64,000 nt of DNA from Neelides folsomi (Eukaryota; Arthropoda; Collembola; Neelipleona; Neelidae), in the NCBI GenBank assembly GCA_034687125.1, contig JAQGBZ010000081.1, positions 124,001 through 188,000 of the forward strand, written 5' to 3'. The notes beneath the pieces are model-generated. The model was given only the letters and a program-made list of their open reading frames with translations, was not told where the DNA came from and searched no databases. Both the position numbers and the translations under genes were made by a program. Below are positions 23,301-38,300 of the stretch, one piece after another (positions within the stretch are counted from its first letter, which is position 1; the number at the start of each line of letters is the position of its first letter).

Positions 23301-26300
23301 ATTGTCGTCAATGAGCTTTCTCTAATTTAATTTTCAAGTCTTGTACTCAAGAGAGAGAGAGAGAATAAAAGGCCATCAACATCCACCACACCACATTCAC
23401 TTTGCAACCCGAGTTATCTCACAATGAGACTTTGATGGAAAGATGAGAGAACGGATGAAGAAAGAAGAAAGCTTAGAAGTAGGCAAGCCTTATTAAGACT
23501 CAAGAGAGGAGAAGAGGAACTAGATGTATTTGCTCGCTTTGCACCTGTACCAAAAGAGAAAAAGAGAGATGCGTCATTTCTATTTTATAATACAAGCCAC
23601 AGATTTGCCCAGGTATTTTTTATATCCTGTCAAAGTCTATAGAACTACTATAAAAGTGCTAAAAGATTCAGTTGAGCTCCAGATTTGAAAATTGTTATTC
23701 CAAGCTCGGAGCTCCTGATAAATACATATACGTATTTCTATAAATGGTTTGAAGCAAGAAAGACCAATTTTCTCAAGCTAATAAATTCCTTTTACCTGAT
23801 GAAGGCGCGGTTTTAATAATGACTTCTGAAGGAGTGCTGAAGCCAATTTTGTTGTGAGCTCGAATTTCAACTTTATAGAAAGTATCTGGAGTTAATTCTC
23901 GAATGATGTGCCTTGGTTCTCCCAATGAAACTTTTAAAATATAAGGGGAGGATCCATATGGTTGCCAGATATGCAAATTTTGGTAATCAGTCCAATTCCG
24001 AACCTAGAATTCAATCAACGAATTTTTCAATCTCAATAATTCAATTCCCTCAAATTGACTTCTCTCACGAATATGCGCGAATGAATAACTTACTTGAATA
24101 TAGCTAATTTGGAAATGATCAATTCTCTCTCCATTATCCGCTGGGGTTTTCCAATGGAGCTCAAACCGGTCTGGATACGGGTTGACGGCAATTCCATTCG
24201 AGAAGACTTGATTGATGATTACGGGTGGCTCAGGAGAAGATATTTTTGGCATCACTTCTGATATCTCGTGAGCCCATTCCCCACGCCCTACTGCATTCTC
24301 GGCAGCAAAGCGGAAGAAGTAAGTTTGCATTGGTTCAAGGTCTTCAACAGTGTAAATCTCCAAATCTAGAAAAAATAAATCTTTTAATATCAAGAATCTC
24401 TTTCAGGCATCAAAATGAAAAATGGGCTAGATTGGCTTGAACGATTTCTCACCTGGGGCAAAAGCTTTTGTTTTATAGTCGTTCCAGGTCGCAGATCTCG
24501 TCTTGTATTGGATGACGAACTGAGTAATTGGCAATGAACCATCGTCAAATGGTCTGATGATTTTGAAACTAATCGCCGTCGCTGTAATTGGTCGTTCCAC
24601 AATTACTTGCTGGACTGCACCAGGAGGACGAGCTTCTTTGAGCAATACATTGTGAGTTGCTGTTCCGAGTTTGTTTGTCGCAGCGCATCTGTAGGCTCCG
24701 TACATTGTTCGGTCGATCGGAATCACCTATAATTTATTAAAAAACCATTTACTTAACCTGCACGTAATATTACAAATATCGTGGAATTTTTATATACAAA
24801 ATTCATTACAGACCTGAAGGGTGCTCAGCGTTTGGTGTCCGAATATTTGGTAATGAGGATCATTTTCAATCAACCTTTCGACCGGATGCACAACAAAATA
24901 CCAAGAAATCGTGGCATTTGGAATTGCCTCAACAAAGCAAGTGAGATTGGAAGGTTGTGCATTCCATGAGAAATTCTCCTTCATCGGTGTGTTGGCGAAT
25001 GTTGGTGGAAACTCGACAGTCAAGTGGCCATGAAGTTCAGCTAGGAAAGAGAAAACGAAATCAATAAAAGCTTCCTTTTCAATTTCACCTTACTTCGCGT
25101 TCGGGTGTTAGAAGCTATGCAGTTGTAAAGCCCGTCATCCGACCGAAGTAAATCTGAGATTTTGAGTGTTGAAGTTGTCATCCTGCCATTCTTCGTTTGC
25201 GTCGTAAAGATCCTAGTATCATGTTGACTTCCATGTCCAAATGGAGCATGATTGCTGTCCTTTTGGAAGAAAATATCCGGTGGTGGATCTCCTGATGCTC
25301 GGCAAGTCAACGTGGTGGATTGAGAAACTTGTGACCTTAAAAAATTATTTTTCAAGTTAGGTATACCCAAATGTATTGATTTTAGACTTAAGATTCTGCT
25401 TGAGATTCCCAACTAACACGAACGATTCCAACTACGCGGATTATCCCAATCGCAAAACAAAAATTCTTACGTGACATTCTTGAATTCTTCGATGACGGGC
25501 TTTGTGACAACTTCAACGTTTACCATCATGGTGTCTACTCCAGCCTGGTTTTTAGCCGTGCATTGGTATGTTCCTTTATCATCTCTGCGAATTCCATCAA
25601 TTTGGAGAGTTCCTCTGTAGCTGGAATAGAAAAGGACTCCAATCAATACTTTAAGAAAATAGGAATTCCTTAACTCAATAACCCTACTTTGCCATTTTAC
25701 TATTCAGGAGTTGGAAAAATGGGGACAATGTAGAGCATGTTAAATGTACAAGTGGAATTGGTAGCGAGAAACAATTTCCTCCAGACCCTCCACAGAGCCT
25801 CAGAGGGTCAATGGACCGAATCCAGGAGAGGAGTCGGACTTTGCATGTAAAAGAGGAGGAAATTGGATAAAAATCCATTCCTACTTTTATAACTAAAAGG
25901 AAAAATTCAACTCCAAGCGAATCATCCTATACACAAGTGGCAAAGAGGTTCCACGTGCGGAAGGCTATTAGCAATCAATGTTATTATTTATTATTATTAC
26001 GATTATGCTACTTGTTAAATATTTCTTCATTTTATGTACAATACCTGTCAACTGTAAAACGTTCAAACTCCTTCAGGTCTTGGCCTCGATGATTCACCCA
26101 AATGAACTCAGGTTGAGGTTTTCCAGTAGCTCCACAGAAAAGTCGAATGCTTTCGCCTTCAACTCCTTCAACTTCTTTTGGTCCATTTGGAATTATTTTT
26201 GGCCTCTCTTGAACCTATTCCCATAAAAGTTAATTACATTTCTAATTTATTTCTCTCTTGCTACTCTCTTGACTAATTAGTGTCATTAATTAGAATTTAC

Positions 26301-29300
26301 CTCAAGAGAAATCTTCCTCTCTTCCACTTTTCCCAAATTGAACACTTGGACTCGGCAAGTATAGTGACCCTGATCTCCTTCATTTACATCTTTGATGATG
26401 AGTCCATCCGTGTCGATCAAATAACGCTCTTTATTTAACGGAAATAACATTATATTAAATAACTAATAAAAATATTATAATATTTGTATACAAGGACTCA
26501 AAAGAAATAAAATCGGCATACCGTTGCTTGAAATAGTTTGATGATCTTTTTTCCAAACAATGGTTGGTGATGGATCGGCCTTCACCTTACATTTAACTTT
26601 GAAGTCGGTATCTTTTACTGCATACTGGTTCACTGGGGCATCTTCAAATGTGATGGGGACTGGAAATGAAAAAAGGACGCGTTAATTCGGAGTTCCTAGG
26701 TTAGTTCCACTATAATTGAAGCGTTGATTCATTTGTAGGAGGCCATGGGAAAATGTTGACGGAAATGGCTCATCATACAAGTCATGAAATAAATGATTTA
26801 TTTGGCGATTAAAAAATCTTTTCCTGACGAGATCATTTATAATTTAGTGTCCCCCTCCCAAATGATCATTAACGCTTAATATTTAAGTATCATCATATCT
26901 TATATCCTGTTTCAAAATACCATAAGTAGAGAGAGTGAAGGATGCAGTCATTTGTTCGGTGTTGGCGTACATTGCGGTGCATTTGTAACTCCCGGCATCT
27001 TCAGGATTCACGGTGCTGAAAAATAGGTTAATCGACCCTGGCTGCTGCCCGACTTCAACTCTGTGGGGATTCAAATAAAAACTTTTTATATTCCATTCTC
27101 ATACAGGGCGAATTCTAAAAAAATCATATATTTCGTGTTACTACAAACATGGATTTCTTATCATCTAATACAATAAATAAAAGACATTCACTTTGCATTT
27201 TATAAAGGTTTTAAATTGAAAAACTCGCTTGCGCACAATTACTAATAAAATTTTTCGATTAAATTCACTTATAAATTCAGCATAAATGTAAGTTTTTAAA
27301 TTAATCATGAAAGCTCAATAAAAAAATATGTTCAATTTTTTGTGATACTATCTTAAATAAAACATATAATAAATTCTCACATGCATCCAAATAAGTTATA
27401 TCATTATTTTTAAGATTTAACTTACACACTTGTATGTATTAAGCGTTTGACCTTTAGATATCTGCATTCTTTGAGGTCAAATAAATGAAGTATGTGAAAT
27501 AAGACAGAGGAAGTTGAAAGAATAGTGAAGAACATGTCAAGTGGTTGAAATAAATGGTATGCGTTCGTCTGGGTCGATGAAGAATTGTAGTGTGTTTTAA
27601 TGTAGTTTAAGAGGTGAGTCGGATGGTTCGGTTGGCTCATCATTCCTCACCTGGCCTCTTCCGACCGGAAACTTCACGGGGGAGGTGAAAATCCACCTTA
27701 GGGACTCACCAATGTAAACTAGTTAAGCTGTATGGTGATAATGCACATAATAGAAAATGCCAAAGGAAGCGCTTCGTGCCGTCCCCTTTTAATTGCCAAC
27801 TCTCGAGTTCAGACTTAACATCAGACTTACAGGTATACTCATATGCCTACACATACATACATCTCAATGTCCTTATCAGAACTATTTTCGAACAAATTCT
27901 CCAGAAACTCTGTTCTTTTGAAAGGAAATAAACAAATGTGATACTCCTCACACAAATATACATATCATATAAGTTTGTATGTATTTATTACTTTTGGTCA
28001 TTCATTTCCAAAAGTTGGAAATTTGTAATTTCACTTTAGAGCAGTAAATCATGACTAATGACTGACCAATAAATAATGACTTGATGTTGATTCATGATTA
28101 ACATTCTGTTTGTATTTGCAACATACAAACCTTCAAGTTCCTTTATATGTAAATAAATAGTTATATATTTAAAACTAAACACGAGATCTACTAACAATAA
28201 GCAGGCTGAAGTCGAAACATTTTCCTAAATACTCGTACAAGGTTTATAGCTTTGCAGATGAGTAACCGTACTAGTATTTAATATACAAATAATTTAATTT
28301 AAAGCAAGACAAATAGACAAACACGAGGCAAGCAAATATACCCCTTTTGTACTAACTAACAACCGTAATATAAAACTTAGCTCCTAATGATTATTTATTT
28401 CGCAGGGATGATCCTTTAATTGTATATCATTTAAATGTCCAACTCAAATAAAGATGAACATCTTGAAAAGTCAAAAGGAATTTAGCCGTTTTTGTATGCA
28501 AACAATCTCAGAGTGCATGACAAGTATCTTTTTTAATGCATCGTTCATGTTTGCTCTCGAGGGGGTTCGGAAATGTTAAATGGGATTCTCATTTAAGAAA
28601 TGATGGAGGTGGAATGTTAATTTCCACAAGAACAAGGTTCACACAATCCCATTTGAAAAGACCAACTCTTCGTGAGTCATCAGAATGTCTTATAGAGATG
28701 TTTACAAATATTACGTGTATTGTAAAACGGCCAAGACATCCATTAGTCATTTGAATCATAACATAAACCTCACAAACATTAAGATGGCAAATAACAAAAG
28801 TCGTATTCTCATTAAAAAGCACTCTTATTAATGAGTCAACGAGGAACTCATGACATTTTTAGTTCTACCAATTAGCTCAAGTTCGTTGCTTGCTAAATTT
28901 CTAATAACGAGCTCTGCCAGGTCACAACAACTAGAAAGAGGAAAAATCTATACTTTACGGTCAAAGAAGGAGGTCCAATGTTTCGTTTACCTTCCATCAT
29001 CATATCCTTCGCTTGAATGGATTCACAAAACAAATTTCACCCATAAGTTCATTGCTTTACAAAATTCATATATTACATAATATATAAATTGATTGTAAAT
29101 CTATTTTATGATTAATTATGCAATTCTCACTAATCAATAAATATCAGATTTTTCTAACTTCTAAATTTTAATCATCTAAAATTGGTACTAATTATGTTTA
29201 GAATTTTAAATGATAAATATCGTAATTTACTTAAATGTCAATCTTCCATTTATGTGATATTTTAAGCAGGGATTTTTGAATGGCAAAAATTGTTAGAATC

Positions 29301-32300
29301 TGAATCAGAATAATCATATTTGTATTTATGATTATTGATTGTTAATTTGAATACATTGGCGTAAGAGAAAAGGAATTTAAAGAATGGTGAATGAAATATA
29401 TATATAATTGTTTAGTTTTTATCGTTAATTCTCAAGATAAAGAATGTGAAGAAAATAAATGTGACATATTTTTACCCAAAGATAGTAAATAGAGAGAAAA
29501 AGAATGTCAAAGAGTGCCAACATTGTCGGTTTGAAAATTGATAAAAAGGCAGGAAATGGAAGAGTATACATACTTAACACATAAATACGTACAAATGTCT
29601 AATACAAATATTTGCTAACTTTGCTCCGCTAACTACAAAGTACTTATAGGTAGGGCCGTATAAGTTAAATCTTCTTAATCATTTATTTAAATAAAAAACA
29701 TGAAGTTGACTATTACCTGCTGTCCATGCCGTTCTCGATGACTCTGCCATCAGGCCAGAACCACCTGAAGTCCGAAAGTTTCTCGACGATCTCCACGTTG
29801 GCTGTGCATTGAAAAATCGACTGTTGGCCAACAGGCACTTGATGGATTGAATTGGACTTCTCCGGAGAAATAGTTAGAGAGTTTTTTCTTTGTCCATTTG
29901 CTAGCTCTATAATAAAAAAAATAAAGTATTGTTATTTCACCAACCACTTCCAAGTTCAAATATGTACAATGAGATTTAAATACAGTTATTCTAATAATAA
30001 TGGTCCGCCTAGTTAAATATCCCCTTCCAAGATTCCTTTTCCAAATATTTATGCAATTTTACATAATGGGTATGCAAAGTTATTGGCTGAACTCTGAACC
30101 AACAGGAGGAAAAAAAATTCTTTATGGAGAGGGTAGGAAGTGAATTGACATCAAGAATGCGAAGACGGCTATTTGTCGGAAAGAAGGGGAAATCCCGAGG
30201 GCGTCTCAAAAGATGAAATTCTATTAATATGACTTGTACTCGTAAATCCGCCGAGATGTTCGCACTCGTCTTCCTAAAAAAATATTTACATTCTGTACTG
30301 TCGACTCTTCAAGTCAGTAATCATCATCACGAAGGCACTCATAATCCATCGAATAACTAATAACAAAGATACTTCCCGCTTTAAAAGGAAATTTTTCTCC
30401 ATAAGTGCAAGGAAAGATCAAAAAACTTGGCGGCTTTCAACGAGATTCTAAAAACCTCCTTTAATAAAGACCATTTATTATTCACAAACAAACTCCATAT
30501 GCTTATAGAATCACTTTTAATGATTCTCCATCGAATCTTCCCTCCAGGAATCCCTTTTATAAAGAAGTGAAGATTGCAGGAAAGATTGTGGAAATGCCTC
30601 ATAAAAATATACTCCCAAGTTTAAAAATATTTCAGAATTGAGAAAAAATATCCATAGGAGGAAAACACATAAAGGATCAAGAAAAGTGTCATTTTTTGCT
30701 CTCCTCTGCTCGCGACGCGTCGTCTCTTGAAGAGACATTTTTAGTCGTCGGACAAGAAGGGCAGGTGACTAAACTCTTCATCTTTCAGGTCTCATAGTCA
30801 TATTTGATTTGACATTCTCCTTTTGAGTGCAATAATTTAAAATGTCGCTTGACTCTCATGTTTCGAGAAGAGATGTTGGAAAGTCGAGATGAGACCTTTC
30901 GTTTCACCATGAAAAATTCACTACTCCAACTTTTCACAGTCTCACACTAATCATGCCACTCAAAATCCGTCGACCTTTTTCACTTGGAGCAGTATGGGAC
31001 CAAAGTCCTTTTCCCTTTAAACTTTCAGTTTTATTTACACAAGAATTTCATTTAAATAATACAGGTCTCGTTTAGCTTCAAAGTTAGAACTACATAATTA
31101 AATTTGGATCAATGCGTAAAAATGAGGCTATGAAGTACAAAATTTAAAAAAAAGTCAAGCAAGAGGGCCGAGGTACGGTAAACACATAAAGCGGGAATGC
31201 GATATCGTTCCTCGTGGCATAAAAGATGATAACAAGCGTTCAAAAGATTTCTTCACGATCCCATTTTGGAAACAAGGGTGATTCAGCTCGGCCTTTCTTC
31301 TTAAGCTCATTCATTTGTCCACGAGCGGAGGAGATTGTCACTTAAACTCTCCTAAGAATATTGCTTAAGTGGAGTGAAATGGGCAAATCCTTTTATAAAA
31401 AGACTTTCAGACTCCCGTTGTCGTATTGTGTCAAAGCCGAGACCTTTGGACTCGCCTCTCGCTAATGTTTTACAAACCATGAAATACGTTTAAGCCTTTG
31501 GAAGGGAAATTGCCGAGTCACAAGTCCCACAGAAGGAGATTCGTCCCACATGGATCACCCAAATGACCGTATCATGTAATCCGGGATCTGAGGAAGGAAA
31601 GAGGGAGGGGGAGTGAGGGAAGATAATGGCAGGGTGAACGCTTAAGGTGGAGGGGTTCCCGGGAAAAAAGACAATGTGGAGGTCAATCAGGAGGGGAAGA
31701 AATGGGGAACATATCATCTAAACAAACAGCATGTGAACCGGCCGCCGAAATGGTCAGAAGAGATAAGGGAAGGAAATGATCGAGATCAAACAATCCATAA
31801 AACTTTCTTCTCCTCGAACCCATAAAAATGAACGTGTAGGAGAGAACTCCCTTGTTTTGAGTGATCCCAGCCAACACATAAATCTCGTCTAGAGATATCA
31901 TCTTCATCCGTCCCTACCAATATTCCCCTTTTAAAACTACATAACGAACAAGAGGTCTTTTTATAGACCAATATGAAGACCCGAGGTCCAACGATGCAAT
32001 CAAACCATCAATTATAAATTTCCAACCACATGTTTCCTATAATAATAATTTGACTCCCTCTCATATTTCTATTTATTGTCTCGCTTATCTTTTGTTGTCC
32101 TTCCTAAACACCCCTCTCTTGTGACTCAGTATTTAATTCAATAGAAAAGTAAATTTTTAAATTGCTCTATTTGAAAAAAGGGGTTGCATTAAGGGCTAAA
32201 GCGGCTTACAACACCAAGAACAATAAAAGCTGCTCTATCAATCACTAATAAAACCGAATCGATGTTCGTACATTGTGGAGGAATGGGAGTCTGGAGAAAT

Positions 32301-35300
32301 AGAATTCGAACTGCCTCATTTGAAATAGCAATAAAAAGAGAAAGGGGGATGAGTTGTAGAAGCATGAGGATGGGAGTCACATAAGTTTTCCTTAGGTCGA
32401 CTCGGGTCAACTGTAGGGTCTGGAGTAATTTTCTCCCCAACAAACATTCGAGAGGACCGGGAGTTGTGTTCTAATCTTTCGGAGAGTGCAACAGACACGG
32501 CGGCCCAAATCCTCTCCCTCCCTTTTATTTTTATATATTCTCAAAACACTTTCGAAAAAAGGAAGGGAGGGACGAAGGTAATGGATTCTGGTACTTATTT
32601 ACGCGGAAATGCGGGTTTCCAACTACCCGCATTCTCCCGAAAATCTAATTCTCTTGAATATAATAGAGGAGAGCTTTTCAATTCCCCTTCAACTTTTAAT
32701 AGTCATCTTCATCCTAGATCCGCGACCAGGCTTACCATTCGGAGATATGCCGGGCTGAGCCCAAGATTATGAACTTGTTTGTTTAGCGAGTTTTCTCATC
32801 AGCCGTCGCGTCGTCGTCATCCTCTTCAAAATTACTATCATTACCATCCGAAGGGAACGAAAAGGAGATGATGGAAATAATTATTACGGCGTGGAATTTA
32901 TTTGGCTCGAGAACTTCGACCTTCTTCCTCTCTCTCCCCATCCTTCAACCTAATTTGTCCAAATGAGACGGAGACAAGGCAGAGAGCAAATCGCCCATCT
33001 CGTAAGCCCTTGGAGACAAAAAAATCGGTTCGAGTAGGGTTCTGAGGAAACGGATGTTCTTCACTCTGTTGCCTCACTCGAAAAGCTCTTCTAGCTGTGT
33101 CCAATTTTTAATGCTTTCACATTTCACTCTGCCCCGTCACCAACTCCGACGAAGGGGAGAGGAAGTCTTTATGAGCCACTCACATTATTCACCCTGGTTC
33201 GAAACTCTCCCCTACAATTTCCTGTGAATCCGAAGAGTTTGTTTAGGATACGAGGTTCGTTTGAGTAAAAGTCATTTGAGCCAACCGTTTCCTCCTTTAA
33301 CCATTCATTTCACGTATTATTAAATGATTAAAGAGCCTCGAGGCTCCCCCGTCCCTTATAACGACAGGTTGGCTCTCGACTACCTCAATCCACCGTATTT
33401 TCCCATACAGCCCTAAATTAGTTCCTGTTCAACAAAACCAAAGATTGAGTTATTCCGGAAATTAAAAAGTCTCTGCTCTTTTTCACACGTTTCTCTCCAA
33501 CCACTCTTTGCATACATCCCACTTTTCCCACAATTCCCAGAGACAAAAGAGATGAGAAAATGCGTTAAACTTGATTCCTTCGACAGTAATCGACAAGGAG
33601 AGTATTAAAGAGGTGTTTTATAGAGTTATAACAGGCTCATACAATAAACTGTCACAAACCCAGGCGGTCGATTCGCTTATACCTAACATTCATTGCCTAT
33701 CGATTGCTCTCCAACTGGCAGTCATTTCAAGTTATATGGTTTAATTATGTAAAATAGGGTTCTAAAACTTTGTATTTCCACTATTTAGAGAGAAAAATGA
33801 AGAATTGCGTGAGTTGGATTGGAAGAGACTTGGGAGCTTTAATGAAAGGAATTTGTCAAGAGGAATCTAATTATCGGAAAAAACTTATTACAACCCTCGA
33901 TCCTCTCTTGGAACAAGGAGAGATACATGCGAAAGATACGCATAATCAGTTAGGAGTACATAATAGGGAATTGAGAGAGAATGGGGGAGTTTTTAATGGG
34001 ACTCATTAAGTATGGCCATGGGGGCTTTAATTATTTTATCTGCTCTTTCCGTGTCTTTGACAAATATTGAAATAATAGAAATGCCCTCACTGTCATCATG
34101 TGATGAAGAGGGGACTTGAAGAGGTCACAAGATGGATGAGGTCTTCAAATTCCTCCGAGGTCGGGGTTCGTGAGTGACGAAAAGTAATTAGAGTAATGGG
34201 AGATGTGAAGGCATGCGAAATTTACTCTCCTCCTCAATTTCCGCCTAATGACTTTGACCATTACTCACCCCAGGAACGAGATAGTACATAGTTAAACTCC
34301 CATTGGTAGTGTATGGATAATATGTATGGAAAAGGAAAGAAGGATATTCCTCGTAGTAAAATCTCTTGTTACTTTCATACACTCCCGAAATTTCCCTTTT
34401 TCTTCCAGAGCCGGAATCCGGGACGAGTGATCAATAGAGGAATGAAATGGACGGCTCCTTCAACTTTGAAAAGGCCTTGCCCTACATAAGGATTAAAACC
34501 CGAGCGGAAGTGGTGGAGTCAAAACGAAGGAGTCTAATGACCAACGAAATAGACTTTGGCCAAACTTTATAAATCCTTCTTTAAAAACCTCATTTCGTAT
34601 TCTTCATTTCCGTGTCAGACGGGACTTGATCCTTCTATGTTCTCATTATATGAAACGGCTACAAACTGGGGCCGTAAGTCATAAAAACGAAGATTGTCAA
34701 AACTTCCACGATTCGCCCAATGTCATAATAAGAAGTACCATATTCCATGAATTTTACATTCCCAGGCATAAAGTGACGAATACGTGAGGAATAGTATAGA
34801 GTATATTAATAAGAAAGTTACAATACAGTATTTAACTACTGTAACTACTTCCATGCATAACAAAGGGCATAAAAAATTTGCCTGTCACCCTTTGAAACAA
34901 ATGTGTAGGAACCGGCAGTTTGGGCGATTACTTCCATTGAAACCTTTTTACTTTCTTCAAAAGTGATCCCTAAAGACGAAGAAGCCTGTTAGTAAATCCT
35001 GGATGAAAATCTAGAAAAACAACTAGGAATAGAGGAGTTCAAAGGAGAATGTCAAATAGTGTAAATAATGCATTTCAAAAAGATAAGTTCCATCCGAGCA
35101 CAAAGGGAATTTCTACTAATGGGGAGGGAAAAGTACAGATCTGTAATAATCCTCATTTAGGTTCCCTTTAAAACGTGTCAATCGAATGAAATCCCCCCTT
35201 TATTGAGAGGTTTGTGAGAGATGGGAGAGATTGGATTGACGAGTCTTCCACTTATAGAATCTCCCACACCAAAACACATTACTCCCCATTTCCATAACGC

Positions 35301-38300
35301 ACGCAGACACCTAGAATGAACCCAAAGCTCCCGGTTTGTCATTATGGGTTTTGAGAAGGAATCAATGTAGGAGTGGGGGTCAAAATGCGACCATCTGCTT
35401 CATCCCTATAGACCCCTTTTCACTTTTAACACTCACTTTTGGGACACGGAAGGACTCAATCAAATTCAGGATCTTCACAGACTGAGAGTCTGAACGAGGG
35501 CAAAATTCCATTCAAGACTTGATGGCCCACATGAGGAGGCTTCAAAAAGGTGTTTACATCTTTTGACAACCCCATGCTAAGTTTCAAAGGACGCGTCGCC
35601 TCGACCCTTATGGATTAAACTGACAGTTCATCAAGGACTTTCAATAAGCTATAAATCCATTCACTCAAAACAACTCAAAACTGCCAAATCACATTTTGCA
35701 AAAGATTCAATCAATTATTAAATCCATTTCATAAATTGTACAAACACATTTCATGTCCATGTTTCTTCTCCCTACAACCCCCTTGTTCTTCTAACTTATT
35801 GCACAGCAAGGAGAAAATTGATTTTACATAATCAAGTTGAAAAAAACCTTTTTTACAACTTGAATATTAATATCCTTATATAAAACTCAGACGGACGTTG
35901 GAGAATGAACAAGTTATGTTTATTAGGATACAAGCAATGAACATGGAAAATCAAATAAGCTTTTACGAGTCACAAAGAACATTAAAGAATTACAAAAAAA
36001 TTCCCAGGTCTAATAGATGGTACATGTTGTTTTTGATCGTTGAAGTCGTCGTGTATGTAAATGGTGATGCATATTTATGCAACGTCTTGCAGGTGATTCA
36101 CATTAATACAAACTTGTCCTAACTTCGCCCTTCGACGCCCATCTCTTTGAACAAAGCACTTTGTATTCACCTCGCAGAGACATTGGGAAGAGTAAAGAGG
36201 GACTCGCGGGCTGAACATGTCGGAACATCTGGGCCATCAAGAATGAAAGATCATTTAAGTTGGGAACCTTTAAAGGAAGATAATTTTGGCCCTACTGTCT
36301 TATCTTCTTTCTCGAGTTGATCTTTCCTAATTAGGCCGAGCGGGGAATCTCATTAGAGGCTCAATCAAAGGATCTTATCTCAAAATTCGGATGAATACAC
36401 AGAAAGGAGTTAAGAAAAATCCTACAAAACATTTTCACCGAGAGAATTCACACGGTGAGGTTGGATCGTTTTGCGTTGCATCAAACAATGCATCAAACAA
36501 TGTCTTGTTTGGCATAATTCTGATTTAAAAGAATAAAGCTTCTTGTCTGTGTTTTTGATATTGCATTGACTCTCACAAAAAAGTTACATGAGATGAGTAA
36601 TTTGATACATGAGTTCATTATACGAACTTGGTAATGAAACAAATATACTACATACAATTAGAGTTCAAGTACAAAGGCATTAACTGAACAAAGAACAAAC
36701 AAAGGAATTGGAAAATTAATAATGTTTAATTTGTGGGTGGAGAAAATTAAAGAATATATCAACTCCTGCGTTGACTTTTAAATTGCTTGCCTATTGTCAA
36801 TTACATAAATGAAAAGGAACAACATCCCCCCAAAAGCTTTAAAAAGTATAATAGAAAAATTACCTTTAAGGTTTCTAAAAAAATTACCCAAAATAAATAC
36901 AGAAAAAGTATCTTACAAATCATTATTTTGAGCTATAGAATTCTTCTCTATTGACTCTCTTAACCGAATCAAAATATATTTTTAGAGATGATAATTTGAA
37001 AAGTGGAAGCGAGTTCCCAGTCCTTGTATCTCGTGTCGAATCTCTTGAAATGCCCTTTTGAACCCTTCAATCACGCCATGGTGAGATGGGAGCAAAAAAA
37101 TAATATCCTTTCTATTTTCCTCTCTAAACTTAAGCCCATTGGTGGAAGGGATAAAAAATCCGAGAGGGTTGAATGGTAAGACCCATCCATTTTTCTCACC
37201 AATTCAAATATACACCAAAAGGATGATCTTAATACTTCACCTACTTTGTTCCCTTTGAAGAGAGGAATCATCAATCATTATCCTCCGATCCTCTCCAATT
37301 CATCACATCACGAGTAATTTTAAACTCACACGCCTCTCAATTCCTCAATAGCCATAACATTCGTCCGTAACTGCCAAATCCATTCATTAATTAATTCAAA
37401 CACGTTTTCACCAAAAGGAAATTATAGTACTATGAGTCCCAATTCAAATTCTGCTGGTTTTTTCCTCCCAACTAAATAATAACGAGGAGTTGGAACAGAT
37501 TACACACGTATTTACCAAGTCTCAGTATTTGTTATCTAATTTCAAATTGTTTACGTCAAAAGTAAAGGAACGATGAGAGAAATGTAAAAAGAGCTTCTTC
37601 CCATCCCCACAAAAACAACGAGCACTAATTGAAGGATTGCGTGGGTTCATGCCAACTTATATTTGTCACAGTGGGATCAATGCCATTTGAAGGAGAAGCA
37701 TAGGAAGAAAACTTCTGTCTGGATTTCTCAGTGTGTTTCTGCCAATGAGCCGAGGGATAACCTTATTATTCTATCTTACTGACATGAGGATATTTACGTA
37801 AGGAGGATGGAATGCATAGCACTAAATTCGCCCATTGTTAACGACCAACACACCACATACGTGTAATATCTGTACATACAATATGTGTACATGTGTGTGT
37901 TTTAGATGTCTGTGGTGGCGAGCCATAGACCCCATTCTTCTTCATGGTATGTCAAGGCGAGAATTGGAGAAGAGGAAAATCGGTGAGTGTTGAAATCTCA
38001 ACAATCATGACAATCAACAAGCTTATCTCCCCCAGCTTCCCGATACATACAATCACAAACTCCTATTATGTATCATGGACCCTATCGAAGGAGATTTTAT
38101 TCCACAACAGACGATTCGACTCAATTTCCAAGTAAATCACACTTCATTTAAATAAAGGAGTTTCCTTCAAAGGGAGTTTATTTACTGCTGACTGCTCCAA
38201 TGTGCAGTCGTTCCATTCAACCATATGATTTGAGTGATACGAGCTGAATGTCTCTTCTCCCCTATCATTTGGAAAGTAATAAACAAGGAAATGAGAATTG

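Noticed and set aside
32464-32772. 102-codon plus-strand frame in the Fasciclin-2-like intron
   Set aside because: No domain and no splice support; expected by chance in a less AT-rich region.
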